A stretch of DNA of 64,000 bases, from positions 669,427-733,426 of the forward strand of contig NZ_BJLY01000002.1 of NCBI RefSeq assembly GCF_006538885.1, given 5' to 3'. Made by a program: the position numbers and the translations under genes. How positions within the stretch are numbered: position 1 is the first letter of the stretch; the number at the start of each line of letters is the position of its first letter. Below the pieces are notes generated by a model. The model did not search any database and had not been told where the DNA came from. It saw only the letters and a program-made list of their open reading frames with translations. The stretch comes from Gluconobacter roseus NBRC 3990 (GTDB lineage Bacteria; Pseudomonadota; Alphaproteobacteria; Acetobacterales; Acetobacteraceae). Positions 55,801 through 63,002 of this stretch are shown here, in pieces.

Positions 55801-57980
55801 TGGCCGACCTCGACCGCCATTATGAGGGTGCGGGCCAGTATTGGGGCGTTGATCCCGAAGTTCTGCGCGCCGTGCACCAGGTGGAAGATCCGACGGATGA
55901 TCCCAACGCCCGGTCTCGTGCCGGGGCAGTCGGGCACATGCAGTTCATGCCCGAGACGGCGCGCAGCCTCGGCATTGATCCGACCGACCCGGTGCAGTCG
56001 ATCTATGGCGCGGCCCGGCTCATGCGCGAAAATCTGGACCGGTACGGCAATCTCCCGGACGCGCTCCGGGCTTACAATGCCGGGACCGACCGGGCGCATT
56101 GGAACAACGACGAGACCAAAGCCTATGTTGGCCGGGTGGCGGCGGCCTATCACAAGCCGGAGACGCAGACCGTGGCCAAGAAGCCCGCAGACGCACAGAC
56201 TGATGATGCCGCCTTGGACAAGATGTGGGGCCTGAGTGGCGAGCCCGCGAAGACGGCCCCTGCCCCCGCACAGTCTGGCCCGAGTGATGAAGAGTTGGAC
56301 CGGATGTGGGGTCTGTCGGCGCCGAAGGTCTCGCAGACCCCGGCTCCGATGAGTGCACCGGCCGACACGACCCCAGCCTATGAGAAGCAGAGCTGGGAGC
56401 GGAATGCGCTTAAGGGAGCAGCGCGCGGAGGGTGGGACGTTGTTGATAGCGGCCTTGATGGTGCCAACTGGCTCCTGGGAAAAGCTGGCGTCCATGCCCT
56501 CCAAGGCGCGGTTGACCATGAGGATGCCGCCCGTAAGCAGTACGATCAGGACTATGGCGGAAGTCTCTCAGCCAAGCTGGGCAGGATCGGCGGAAATCTG
56601 GCTGTATCAGCAATTCCGGTTGGCGGGGCTGAACTACAAGCAGCTCGTCTGGGCGCTCGTGCTCTTGGAGCGCTTGGGGCGGGCGAGAAGGTCTCACAGG
56701 TCGGAGGCGCGCTCTTGGGAATGGCTGGCGGTGGCGCGGCGGCCAATGCTGCGACGGACAGCGAAACAGGCCAGCCCATCGGGCAGGCATTGCGCGACGG
56801 AGCAATCGGCGGCGTGTTGACGGGCGGGGCGTTGTCGTTGGCCAAGCCGATCACGCGCGGTGCCGTTGAAGCGTTCACAGGCGGGGCAGTCTCACCGGAA
56901 CGGGCGGCTCTGGCGCGGCGGGCGGAAGAACTGGGGATCGACCTCAAGGCGCCACAGATCAGCACCAGCCGGAACATGGCTTATCTGTCAGACGTGGCGA
57001 ATGGCGGCATCGTATCACCGGAGCAGCGCAGCCAGTTCACGCGCGCCGTCTCGCGCACCTTCGGGCAGGACAGCGACCGTCTAACGCCAGACGTGATCGA
57101 TGATGCACACAATGCGCTTGGGAACCGCTTCGACCATGTGGCGGCCAACACGATCATCAAGGCTGACAACCAGTTCGGGAGCGACCTTGGCGCCATTGCT
57201 GATGAAGCGCGGCAGGTGTTGCCCGAGCAGGAAGTCACACCGATCGTCAACCAGATCAACAACATCATGAGCAAAGCGGCGACCGGAGAGATCAGCGGGC
57301 CACAATATCAGGCGCTCACCCGGCAAGGCGCGCCCCTCGCCCGTGCCATGCGGTCCAACAACCCGAACGTCGCTTATTATGCCGGGCGCGTCCGAGATGC
57401 GTTCGATGATGCGATGGAGCGCTCTCTGACCGCAGGCGGGCGCACGGATCTTCTGGGCGAACTGAAGGACGCGCGCCGCCAGTACAAGAACCTGAAGACG
57501 ATCGAACCTCTCGCTATGAAGGCAGACGAGAGCGGAGCAATCAGCCCGGCCCTCCTCCAGGGCGCAGTCAACAAGTCCTTCAAGAGCCGTGCACGGCGTG
57601 GCGCCGGTGATCTGGGGGACCTGGCCGATATTGGGCAGGCTTTCCTGAAAGCGCCGCCGAACTCTGGCACAGCCCCCAGGCTTGGAGCGGAAATCGCATT
57701 GAGTGCAATCCCTGCTGCCATTACGGGGCATGAACTGGGCGCGGCTGCTGGCGTGCTTGGGGCAATGGCAGGGCGAGGCGTGGCGAAGGAAGCGGCCCGC
57801 ACCTATCTGAACAGCAATGCGCTCAAGAACAGCCTTCTTCGCCGGAGCGAGGTGTCACCGGGCACGCCTCGAAATGCGTTGCTTGGCGGCTTGGTGAATG
57901 CGGCAAAAGCCGGAGCGCCTTACGCTGCAGCGGTGCCGACCGGGGACCAGATCGTCCGGAACTGGCTTCTGGGCCAATAG
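55800..57980 (+). CDS. DNA ejection protein with lytic transglycosylase domain, gp16-like
   Basis: 726 residues. The first 125 form an SLT/Slt70-like domain: LRAVHQVEDPTDDPNARSRA with candidate catalytic Glu29, GAVGHMQFMPETARSLG, AARLMRENLDRYGN and ALRAYNAGTDRAH. Two copies of an LDKMWGLS-type motif follow (near residues 140 and 165). Then a Gly/Ala-rich hydrophobic region and a long helical C-terminus. It would open peptidoglycan for DNA entry. This is virion lysis, not the endolysin. Confidence 0.85.
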   Translation: MADLDRHYEGAGQYWGVDPEVLRAVHQVEDPTDDPNARSRAGAVGHMQFMPETARSLGIDPTDPVQSIYGAARLMRENLDRYGNLPDALRAYNAGTDRAHWNNDETKAYVGRVAAAYHKPETQTVAKKPADAQTDDAALDKMWGLSGEPAKTAPAPAQSGPSDEELDRMWGLSAPKVSQTPAPMSAPADTTPAYEKQSWERNALKGAARGGWDVVDSGLDGANWLLGKAGVHALQGAVDHEDAARKQYDQDYGGSLSAKLGRIGGNLAVSAIPVGGAELQAARLGARALGALGAGEKVSQVGGALLGMAGGGAAANAATDSETGQPIGQALRDGAIGGVLTGGALSLAKPITRGAVEAFTGGAVSPERAALARRAEELGIDLKAPQISTSRNMAYLSDVANGGIVSPEQRSQFTRAVSRTFGQDSDRLTPDVIDDAHNALGNRFDHVAANTIIKADNQFGSDLGAIADEARQVLPEQEVTPIVNQINNIMSKAATGEISGPQYQALTRQGAPLARAMRSNNPNVAYYAGRVRDAFDDAMERSLTAGGRTDLLGELKDARRQYKNLKTIEPLAMKADESGAISPALLQGAVNKSFKSRARRGAGDLGDLADIGQAFLKAPPNSGTAPRLGAEIALSAIPAAITGHELGAAAGVLGAMAGRGVAKEAARTYLNSNALKNSLLRRSEVSPGTPRNALLGGLVNAAKAGAPYAAAVPTGDQIVRNWLLGQ

Positions 57981-57982
57981 CC

Positions 57983-58525
57983 TCATTCCAGAAAGGACAC
58001 GTCCTGTTTCTTGCGCCGATCCAGCCAGTTATTGAAGGCGTTGAGGCCATGGAACAGGGCGAGGAAGCCCCAGACGAGGATCAGCCCAACCCACACAACC
58101 GCCCAGTCATGGGGCGGGTTCATGAATGGCCCCGAGAAAAGAAACACCGTCATCAGCAGTCCCCACCCGCACCCGTAAGGCAGCGCGCACCACCACGAGA
58201 TCGGCGGCCGTGTCCGATTGCGCGCCCAGATGCGCCGTGTGCCGCGAATGATGCGTGGGAAGAACAGAGCGCATGCAACGATCAGGAGTGTGCTGAAGAT
58301 GCGGTGGTTTCGGACCGCATAGAACTGGTCAGCCGGGACGTGATCGGTCCAGTCGAAGCAAAGCCGGAAGAACCATATGACCCAGAAAAGGATGAAACCG
58401 CCGGTCAGGTAAGTGGCGATTGAGCGCTCAGCGTGTTTGTCGGTGCCTGGCTCCGCGTTGAGCAGTAGCAGCCAGTTGACCGCGAAGAGGCCGATAATCG
58501 CCGCAGCGATCCAGAAGAAGATCAT
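57983..58525 (-). CDS. Four-pass membrane protein, accessory
   Basis: 180 residues with hydrophobic segments IFFWIAAAIIGLFAVNWLLL, LTGGFILFWVIWFFRLCF, FSTLLIVACALFFP, WGLLMTVFLFSGPF and VVWVGLILVWGFLALFHGL. It is on the opposite strand and converges with the late operon, whose last stop is two bases away. Its place suggests an accessory gene such as superinfection exclusion, which is only inference. Confidence 0.65.
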   Translation of the reverse strand: MIFFWIAAAIIGLFAVNWLLLLNAEPGTDKHAERSIATYLTGGFILFWVIWFFRLCFDWTDHVPADQFYAVRNHRIFSTLLIVACALFFPRIIRGTRRIWARNRTRPPISWWCALPYGCGWGLLMTVFLFSGPFMNPPHDWAVVWVGLILVWGFLALFHGLNAFNNWLDRRKKQDVSFLE

Positions 58526-58608
58526 GGCAGCAATTATCTCAGTTTACTGCGCTTTGAGCAACGTTTTTCGCTTGTACTGACGCGCGGAACAAAACTAGAA
58601 TCGAAAGC

Positions 58609-58830
58609 ATGGATAATGAAAAACGCGCTTATCACTTACATGCTGAGATCGATGCTGACACCTTGAAGGTGGCAGATTTCATCGCTGCAAATGTGCCACC
58701 TAACAAGGTTCATGCTGTAGCCAAGTGGGTTGCCGAATTGGCACCTATGATCTGGCCCACGCCTGAAAAGAATGCGCAGGCGCTGGCCCCACGTCAGACG
58801 CCGATTGATATTATCAGGTTCATTCCCTGA
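58609..58830 (+). CDS. Small protein, unknown
   Basis: 73 residues starting MDNEKRAYHLHAEIDADTLK, with HAVAKWVAELAPMIWPTPEK. No membrane segment or known motif. It ends one base before the convergent next gene. Confidence 0.55.
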   Translation: MDNEKRAYHLHAEIDADTLKVADFIAANVPPNKVHAVAKWVAELAPMIWPTPEKNAQALAPRQTPIDIIRFIP

Positions 58831-59103
58831 TTAGGGGTGGTCGTGAACGTGCCGTGCCTGCGCGACAAGTTGCCATCCGTACGGCCGATACGTATTGACT
58901 AATAGGTTGTGCGTTGGGTGATGCTCAGTGCTATCCGGCGGCAGCATATGGCCTTGCGCAATAGCAATCTCATGTCCGCACGCTGTACAGCGATAAATTC
59001 CCGCTTTTGGTGCGGGAGTACTCACTCCATACGTTAAATCGAACTGTCTTCCATCCAAAGAATTTAGCTGAATAAAATCTTTGCAGTCTTTGTAGTAAGG
59101 CAC
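58831..59103 (-). CDS. Small zinc-ribbon-like protein
   Basis: 90 residues with a GTG start at 59103. The centre reads AGIYRCTACGHEIAIAQGHM followed by LPPDSTEHHPTHN; the CxxC and later His residues look like a metal site (YRCxxCGxEI...H). AT-rich. Role unknown. Confidence 0.55.
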   Translation of the reverse strand: MPYYKDCKDFIQLNSLDGRQFDLTYGVSTPAPKAGIYRCTACGHEIAIAQGHMLPPDSTEHHPTHNLLVNTYRPYGWQLVAQARHVHDHP

Positions 59104-59211
59104 TTTGTATACCTTTCGATTAATTTCAAAGACAGCAGACAGTATTCATTGGATTCGAGTCAAACTCATCCCCCGCCCTCCTCGGCAGTGCGGAGTCGGG
59201 TCAATGATCCA

Positions 59212-59577
59212 TTACAAAGAGTTTGGATCCTTTACTATTTCAAGCCAAGTACCTAACGCAGAATCCGCAATTCTCTTATTTGGATTCATTCGACAATATG
59301 CTTTTGCTCTCAAATATAACTGGCTCATATCAGTAAGCTTTCCGTTTACGCAATTCCCTCCCATAAGTCTGCAAGCATTCTCATAGCCTGTATATGCTCC
59401 AGCTACCCATGCCTCTGCTGTGAAATCCCTTTGTCTCTGGTCATTTTCAATCCACTCTTCGCACAGCATCATTCCTGCGCCATATACTCCAAGTTCTGCA
59501 TTGGGATTTATTTTGGAATAGGCTCTATTTGAGAAAAATAGTGCACAAAATAAGAAGATAACTGAATATTTTCTCAT
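59212..59577 (-). CDS. Exported Cys-containing protein, Rap1a/Tai-like?
   Basis: 121 residues after the ATG at 59577, with a signal peptide (MRKYSVIFLFCALFFSNRAY). The mature protein has MMLCEEWIEN, ENACRLMGGNCVNG and AKAYCRMNPN, four Cys spaced like the disulfide-linked Rap1a/Tai-type immunity fold, whose members also end in a yL..hP-like segment. The similarity is by pattern only. AT-rich, leftward accessory gene. Confidence 0.55.
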   Translation of the reverse strand: MRKYSVIFLFCALFFSNRAYSKINPNAELGVYGAGMMLCEEWIENDQRQRDFTAEAWVAGAYTGYENACRLMGGNCVNGKLTDMSQLYLRAKAYCRMNPNKRIADSALGTWLEIVKDPNSL

Positions 59578-59627
59578 GTTCGTTTCCTTGGAATGTAACA
59601 CATAATTTCATTCCAAGAGGATTCGGG

Positions 59628-59906
59628 TCAACTACTAGAACTGCTGAGTTTATTCAAAAGCGCCAAGACAGCTCTCCGTTCATCCTGACTCATGCTCCGG
59701 AAAGACTGAACTAAAGCTCGCTCGCCATCTGTCAGATGGGAGCTGCTCTCAAGAGCATGCGCCATTTTTGATAAATAAAGGCTCTCTTCTAGTCTCTGCG
59801 AAATCTCTGCATTCATGGAACGCCCAGATCCTTGGGCGGCGCTCTCAAGGCGGGATTTTAGTTCATCCGTCACTCGGACGTGGATCATTGGGTCGCCTCT
59901 AGCCAT
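59628..59906 (-). CDS. Arc/Mnt-type ribbon-helix-helix regulator (leftward)
   Basis: 92 residues. PMIHVRVTDELKSRLESAAQ and GSGRSMNAEISQRLEESLYL form an Arc/Mnt-like ribbon-helix-helix domain, in which the first strand reads DNA and NAEI begins the second helix. A C-terminal helix-rich tail (DGERALVQSFRSMSQDERRA) may tetramerise the protein as in Mnt. It is divergent from a second RHH gene with operators in between, like mnt and arc in P22 immI. Confidence 0.82.
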   Translation of the reverse strand: MARGDPMIHVRVTDELKSRLESAAQGSGRSMNAEISQRLEESLYLSKMAHALESSSHLTDGERALVQSFRSMSQDERRAVLALLNKLSSSSS

Positions 59907-59918
59907 ATCGGATTTTTA

Positions 59919-59982
59919 TATCACGGTGCTATTGACCGCAATCGTATCACGGTGATACCGGTATATGAGTAACACGGTGATA
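59919..59982. promoter_or_regulatory. Three operator repeats of the immI-like region
   Basis: TATCACGGTGCTA (59919-59931), TATCACGGTGATA (59945-59957, a perfect palindrome around the central G) and TAACACGGTGATA (59970-59982) lie 25-26 bases apart between the two divergent RHH genes. A -35-like TTGACC at 59932 sits between the first two. These are the expected binding sites of the RHH proteins. Confidence 0.8.
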
Positions 59983-59988
59983 GGAGCT

Positions 59989-60177
59989 ATGAGCAGAAAC
60001 TATCCTCAAATTCACATCCGCCTAGAGCCAAGCGTCATGGAATTTCTTCGACGCTGCGCAAGGCATCAGGAGCGCACAGTTGGTGCGCACATCTCATTTT
60101 TGCTTCGGCGAGAAATGGACAAAGAAGAGACGGAAGAGGCACAGCCTGGCAGCACGCCCTCTTCCGTCTCCGAGTGA
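59989..60177 (+). CDS. Arc-like ribbon-helix-helix regulator (rightward)
   Basis: 62 residues from the ATG at 59989 (MSRNYPQIHIRLEPSVMEFL), after TAGGAG; an ATG at 59965 lies within the operators. HIRLEPSVMEFLRRCARHQE and RTVGAHISFLLRREMDKEE are the RHH fold, with a disordered tail. It directly precedes the antirepressor gene, as arc precedes ant in P22, and probably represses it. Confidence 0.82.
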   Translation: MSRNYPQIHIRLEPSVMEFLRRCARHQERTVGAHISFLLRREMDKEETEEAQPGSTPSSVSE

Positions 60178-60197
60178 ACCAGTGAAGGAACACGAAA

Positions 60198-60992
60198 GTG
60201 ACGAATAACACACAAGCCCTCGCGATTTCCAGCGCTCTCTCGAATGGCGCTCCTACTATGTCTTCTCGTGAGGTCGCTGACATCTGCGGGGCACGCCACA
60301 ACGATGTTGTCGCTACGATTGAGCGCCTCTTTGAAAACGGGGTTTTACGGGAAAGTCGTAAAACTACCCGGACCTATCGGCCCGAGAAAGGTGGACGCCC
60401 AACAGAGGTCTATGACCTAACCAAGCGCGATACGCTGGTTGTTGTTTCTGGATATAATGATGAGGTTCGCGCCAAGATTATCGACCGCTGGATGGAACTG
60501 GAAGATCGCGCCACGGTGGCGCAAACCCCCGCCGTCCCCACCTCCTTCCGCGAAGCCCTGCTTCTTGCCGCCGATCAACAGGAGAAAATCGAGGCGCAGG
60601 AAAAGGCTCTTGCAGTTGTCACCCCAAAAGCCGCCGCCCTCGACCGCATCAGCACGGCGGACGGTTCATACGGCCTGACGGAAGCGGCCAAGATCCTCCA
60701 GATCAAGCCCAAGGCGCTGATTGCGTTCATGGCCACGTCACAGTGGATCTATCGCCGCAACGGAACAAAGAACTGGCTTGCTTATCAGGGCAAGATTGAT
60801 GCCGGGTATCTCTGGCACAAGATCGGCACCTATACAGACGGCAATGGCGAGGAAAAGACCCGCGACACGGTGAAGGTCCTGCCGAAAGGTCTGGCAAAGT
60901 TGGCCCAGATCGTGCCGGGAGCGAAGATTGATCCGGACCTGATGGAAATGGAGGCGTCCCCTTTCACCAAGAAGCCGGAGCCGGTGTCATGA
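60198..60992 (+). CDS. Phage antirepressor (Rha + KilA-C/ANT)
   Basis: 264 residues with a GTG start. The N-terminal Rha domain has SSREVADICGARHNDVVATI, the KGGRPTEVYDLTKRDTLVVV and SGYNDEVRAKIIDRWMELE signature. The C-terminal ANT/KilA-C domain has GLTEAAKILQIKPKALIAFM and KNWLAYQGKIDAGYLWHK. Antirepressors bind and inactivate CI-type repressors. Under control of the Arc/Mnt pair it would be a second trigger for induction. Confidence 0.9.
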   Translation: MTNNTQALAISSALSNGAPTMSSREVADICGARHNDVVATIERLFENGVLRESRKTTRTYRPEKGGRPTEVYDLTKRDTLVVVSGYNDEVRAKIIDRWMELEDRATVAQTPAVPTSFREALLLAADQQEKIEAQEKALAVVTPKAAALDRISTADGSYGLTEAAKILQIKPKALIAFMATSQWIYRRNGTKNWLAYQGKIDAGYLWHKIGTYTDGNGEEKTRDTVKVLPKGLAKLAQIVPGAKIDPDLMEMEASPFTKKPEPVS

Positions 60993-61327
60993 GCTACGTG
61001 CCGCTGGCAACGGCAGAGCGTCAGGAGCAGGCCGTGAGGATGTGCGAGCCGCTCATCACGTCAGACGCCATGCTGATCAACGAGATGAACCGTTGGACGG
61101 CTCTGCGTTACAATGGGGTCCCGGCAGACCAGGCGGCTGCGGATCTTTGGTATGAGATTGAGGACTATCAGCCGAAAACGGAGGACGCCCGAGCCGCCAA
61201 AACTGAGTTCCTTCGGCAGTTCCCTTACGTTGCCCTCAAGCGGAGCAAAGGGCGCGGTGTGTTTGACGAATGCGCAGATGCTTTCGAGCGCCGGAATGAG
61301 CGCGTAGGAGCGAAGCTCTGCGCCTGA
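60989..61327 (+). CDS. Small protein coupled to the antirepressor
   Basis: 112 residues, overlapping the antirepressor by four bases (ATGA). MSYVPLATAERQEQAVRMCE, NEMNRWTALRYNGVPADQAA and FPYVALKRSKGRGVFDECAD. Helical and basic. No family recognised. A strong terminator follows. Confidence 0.6.
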   Translation: MSYVPLATAERQEQAVRMCEPLITSDAMLINEMNRWTALRYNGVPADQAAADLWYEIEDYQPKTEDARAAKTEFLRQFPYVALKRSKGRGVFDECADAFERRNERVGAKLCA

Positions 61328-61333
61328 CTACGG

Positions 61334-61358
61334 AGCCGCCCTTTGGGGCGGCTTTTTT
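61334..61358 (+). terminator. Terminator of the antirepressor operon
   Basis: Perfect stem AGCCGCCC / GGGCGGCT around TTTG and a run of six T, just after the coupled gene stop. The leftward gene opposite ends at the same place. Confidence 0.9.
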
Positions 61359-62004
61359 AAGCCTCTACTTCTGTCTTCTCGCGCAAGGAAGCAACTGACA
61401 GCTCGTCTGCCTCACGCTCTCTATGAACTCTGAAGGTTCCAATTATACATTCCGGACGCCTCACAGCAATTTGTGTATGCGTCAGTGCATAGAAGCCGGC
61501 GCCAGGATAGGCTGGGGAGCCTTCGACAAATAAGCCTCTCACAGTGTCGTAAGGATCTACCATTTCCCCCATTTCTTCCATTGCCTCGCATAGATAATTG
61601 ATAACTGCGCAATCGAGGTAGCGCTGTAATTTATCGCCAGACGGAAATTTTTGCGGATCTTTGTTTGCGGGGAGTTCGCTACCTGAACGCGAAAATGTCG
61701 CCTTAAGGCCTGCGTAAGCTTCAGACAGTTCCTGGATACATTCTTGCTCGGTTAGGTCGAGACAATTTCCTAAATCAATAATGGCACCGACAACAAAAGC
61801 TTCTGTGCAACTTCCTCGCGAGACCTTGCTGTCGGCCCACATCCAAGCTCTTCCAGGGTCACTTTCCCAAAAATACGCTCCGTGGCCAAGCCAATCATAG
61901 TCTTCTTCACTATGCCGAACCGGCGCGCCTCGAAGGATTTTTTCACCGACTTCGGCGTCGCACCCATGGTACCCTAAGACAAATGAAGTGCGGCGCCGAC
62001 TCAT
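61357..62004 (-). CDS. Putative PARP-like ADP-ribosyltransferase
   Basis: 215 residues. LGYHGCDAEVGEKILRGAPV (YHG motif), then DYDWLGHGAYFWESDPGRAW followed by MWADSK, resembles the H-G-T, G-x-G-x-Y-F and S/P-x-x-A motifs of PARP/diphtheria-toxin-type ADP-ribosyltransferases. The catalytic Glu is not certain; candidates lie in the VRRPECIIGTFRV region near residue 185. Expected chemistry is transfer of ADP-ribose from NAD+ to an unknown target. It is AT-richer than the phage core and preceded by a small gene on the same strand, 27 bases away. Confidence 0.6.
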   Translation of the reverse strand: MSRRRTSFVLGYHGCDAEVGEKILRGAPVRHSEEDYDWLGHGAYFWESDPGRAWMWADSKVSRGSCTEAFVVGAIIDLGNCLDLTEQECIQELSEAYAGLKATFSRSGSELPANKDPQKFPSGDKLQRYLDCAVINYLCEAMEEMGEMVDPYDTVRGLFVEGSPAYPGAGFYALTHTQIAVRRPECIIGTFRVHREREADELSVASLREKTEVEA

Positions 62005-62031
62005 GTAAATATGTAACCCTACTAATCTGAT

Positions 62032-62232
62032 TTAGATGCGGCACTCAGTATGTCGAAGACGATCATTTCGTTTCTTTGGCTCTGGGCCGCCATATGCTGG
62101 AGACAGATCACCGTTCGGCGTAAGGTATCCTGCGCGAATGAGCGCGGCTCGGGCCGATTTTCGATCTTGGTTATCGCGAGCCACTTTTGCGTTAACTGCT
62201 TCGCGAACGCGGAGGCGTCTAACAAAAGTCAT
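62032..62232 (-). CDS. Small partner protein of the ADP-ribosyltransferase, antitoxin candidate
   Basis: 66 residues after a clear TTAGGAG site: MTFVRRLRVREAVNAKVARD, NQDRKSARAALIRAGYLTPN, then GDLSPAYGGPEPKKRND. Basic and helical, with the tail 'IRAGYLTPNGDLSPAYGG'. It precedes the transferase gene in the same direction. Overlapping ORFs in other frames lack a ribosome binding site. Antitoxin or DNA-binding function is inference from the gene arrangement. Confidence 0.6.
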   Translation of the reverse strand: MTFVRRLRVREAVNAKVARDNQDRKSARAALIRAGYLTPNGDLSPAYGGPEPKKRNDRLRHTECRI

Positions 62233-62265
62233 TTAAGGTCGCTCCTAATCTCTAAAAGCGCAGCC

Positions 62266-62678
62266 GGGATATGAAAGCTGCGCTTCACAGATCTTATCTT
62301 TTTTCCAGATCTTTTCTCTGTGCGTAAGGTCTTTTTCTGTGGAAAAAACAAAAACACCTGTGGATTCTTTCATTTAAAGAAAATTTCTTTTGTGAATAAC
62401 GTTAATAAGAAGGATAAAATGATTTAAAATCTGTTTTCTCTTGGGGATAAAACGTAAAAACACCATTTTCTGCAATCACTAATTCGTGATGTTTGTTTAG
62501 TAGTATTTCTATCCACAGGTTGGCAGCCAAATTTCTCCTCATTCACACATGTTAGGCACTCTTAACGTCTTGATCTGGGTGCGCTGCAAATCGCTTTATA
62601 GCGTTGCTTTCTAGGCTCGTTTTGTCCTAGAATCTCGTCACGGCATGCCTCGCGCTGGCGGCACAATTCGAACTCCGA
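62266..62678. other. AT-rich intergenic stretch with DnaA-box-like sites
   Basis: About 410 bases without a convincing gene. TGTGGAAAA (62338), TGTGGATTC (62359) and CTATCCACA (62509) match the DnaA box TTATNCACA at 7-8 of 9 positions. Two CAGATCTT-type repeats occur near 62287-62312, and several A/T runs follow. It may hold promoters for flanking genes or be a replication or integration-host-factor site. Confidence 0.5.
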
Positions 62679-63002
62679 ATGCTGCCCATGCGCCGTCTAT
62701 TGCTTGCCATCCCCTTGATTGTCGCCACGCCTGCACTCGCGCAGTCTCAGGCAGCCATGCCTGTCGAGCCCTTCACCGAAGGGCAGCGCGCAGGCATCCC
62801 CTCACGGCCGCTTGTCGTTCTGACGGTCTCGCAGGCCCTCCCCGTCGCCTCCCTCCCCGCTTCCTGCACGGATGGCCAGCTTGTTCTGGCGACTGATGGC
62901 CGCACGCCGATGCAGGACGCTGGCAAAGGCACCGGTGTCGTGGCGCGGTGCCTCAGCAAGGCGTGGCTCTCGACCGTCGATGGAAAGGCGGTGCAGTCAT
63001 GA
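62679..63002 (+). CDS. Small exported protein, unknown
   Basis: 107 residues with a signal peptide (MRRLLLAIPLIVATPALAQS from the ATG at 62688, or MLP at 62679). The mature part has an even beta pattern and two Cys (LPASCTDGQLVLATDGRTPM and GVVARCLSKAW). Its stop overlaps the next ATG (ATGA). It shares the exported, late-gene style of the protein at 47877. Function unknown. Confidence 0.6.
   Translation: MLPMRRLLLAIPLIVATPALAQSQAAMPVEPFTEGQRAGIPSRPLVVLTVSQALPVASLPASCTDGQLVLATDGRTPMQDAGKGTGVVARCLSKAWLSTVDGKAVQS

Noticed and set aside
55641..56519. A 292-codon leftward ORF opposite the ejection protein genes
   Set aside because: Antisense of the transglycosylase domain; no independent support.
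62036..62274. Rightward ORFs of 66 and 74 codons opposite the small partner gene of the ADP-ribosyltransferase
   Set aside because: They lack a ribosome binding site, whereas the leftward frame has TTAGGAG at good spacing and a protein-like composition.
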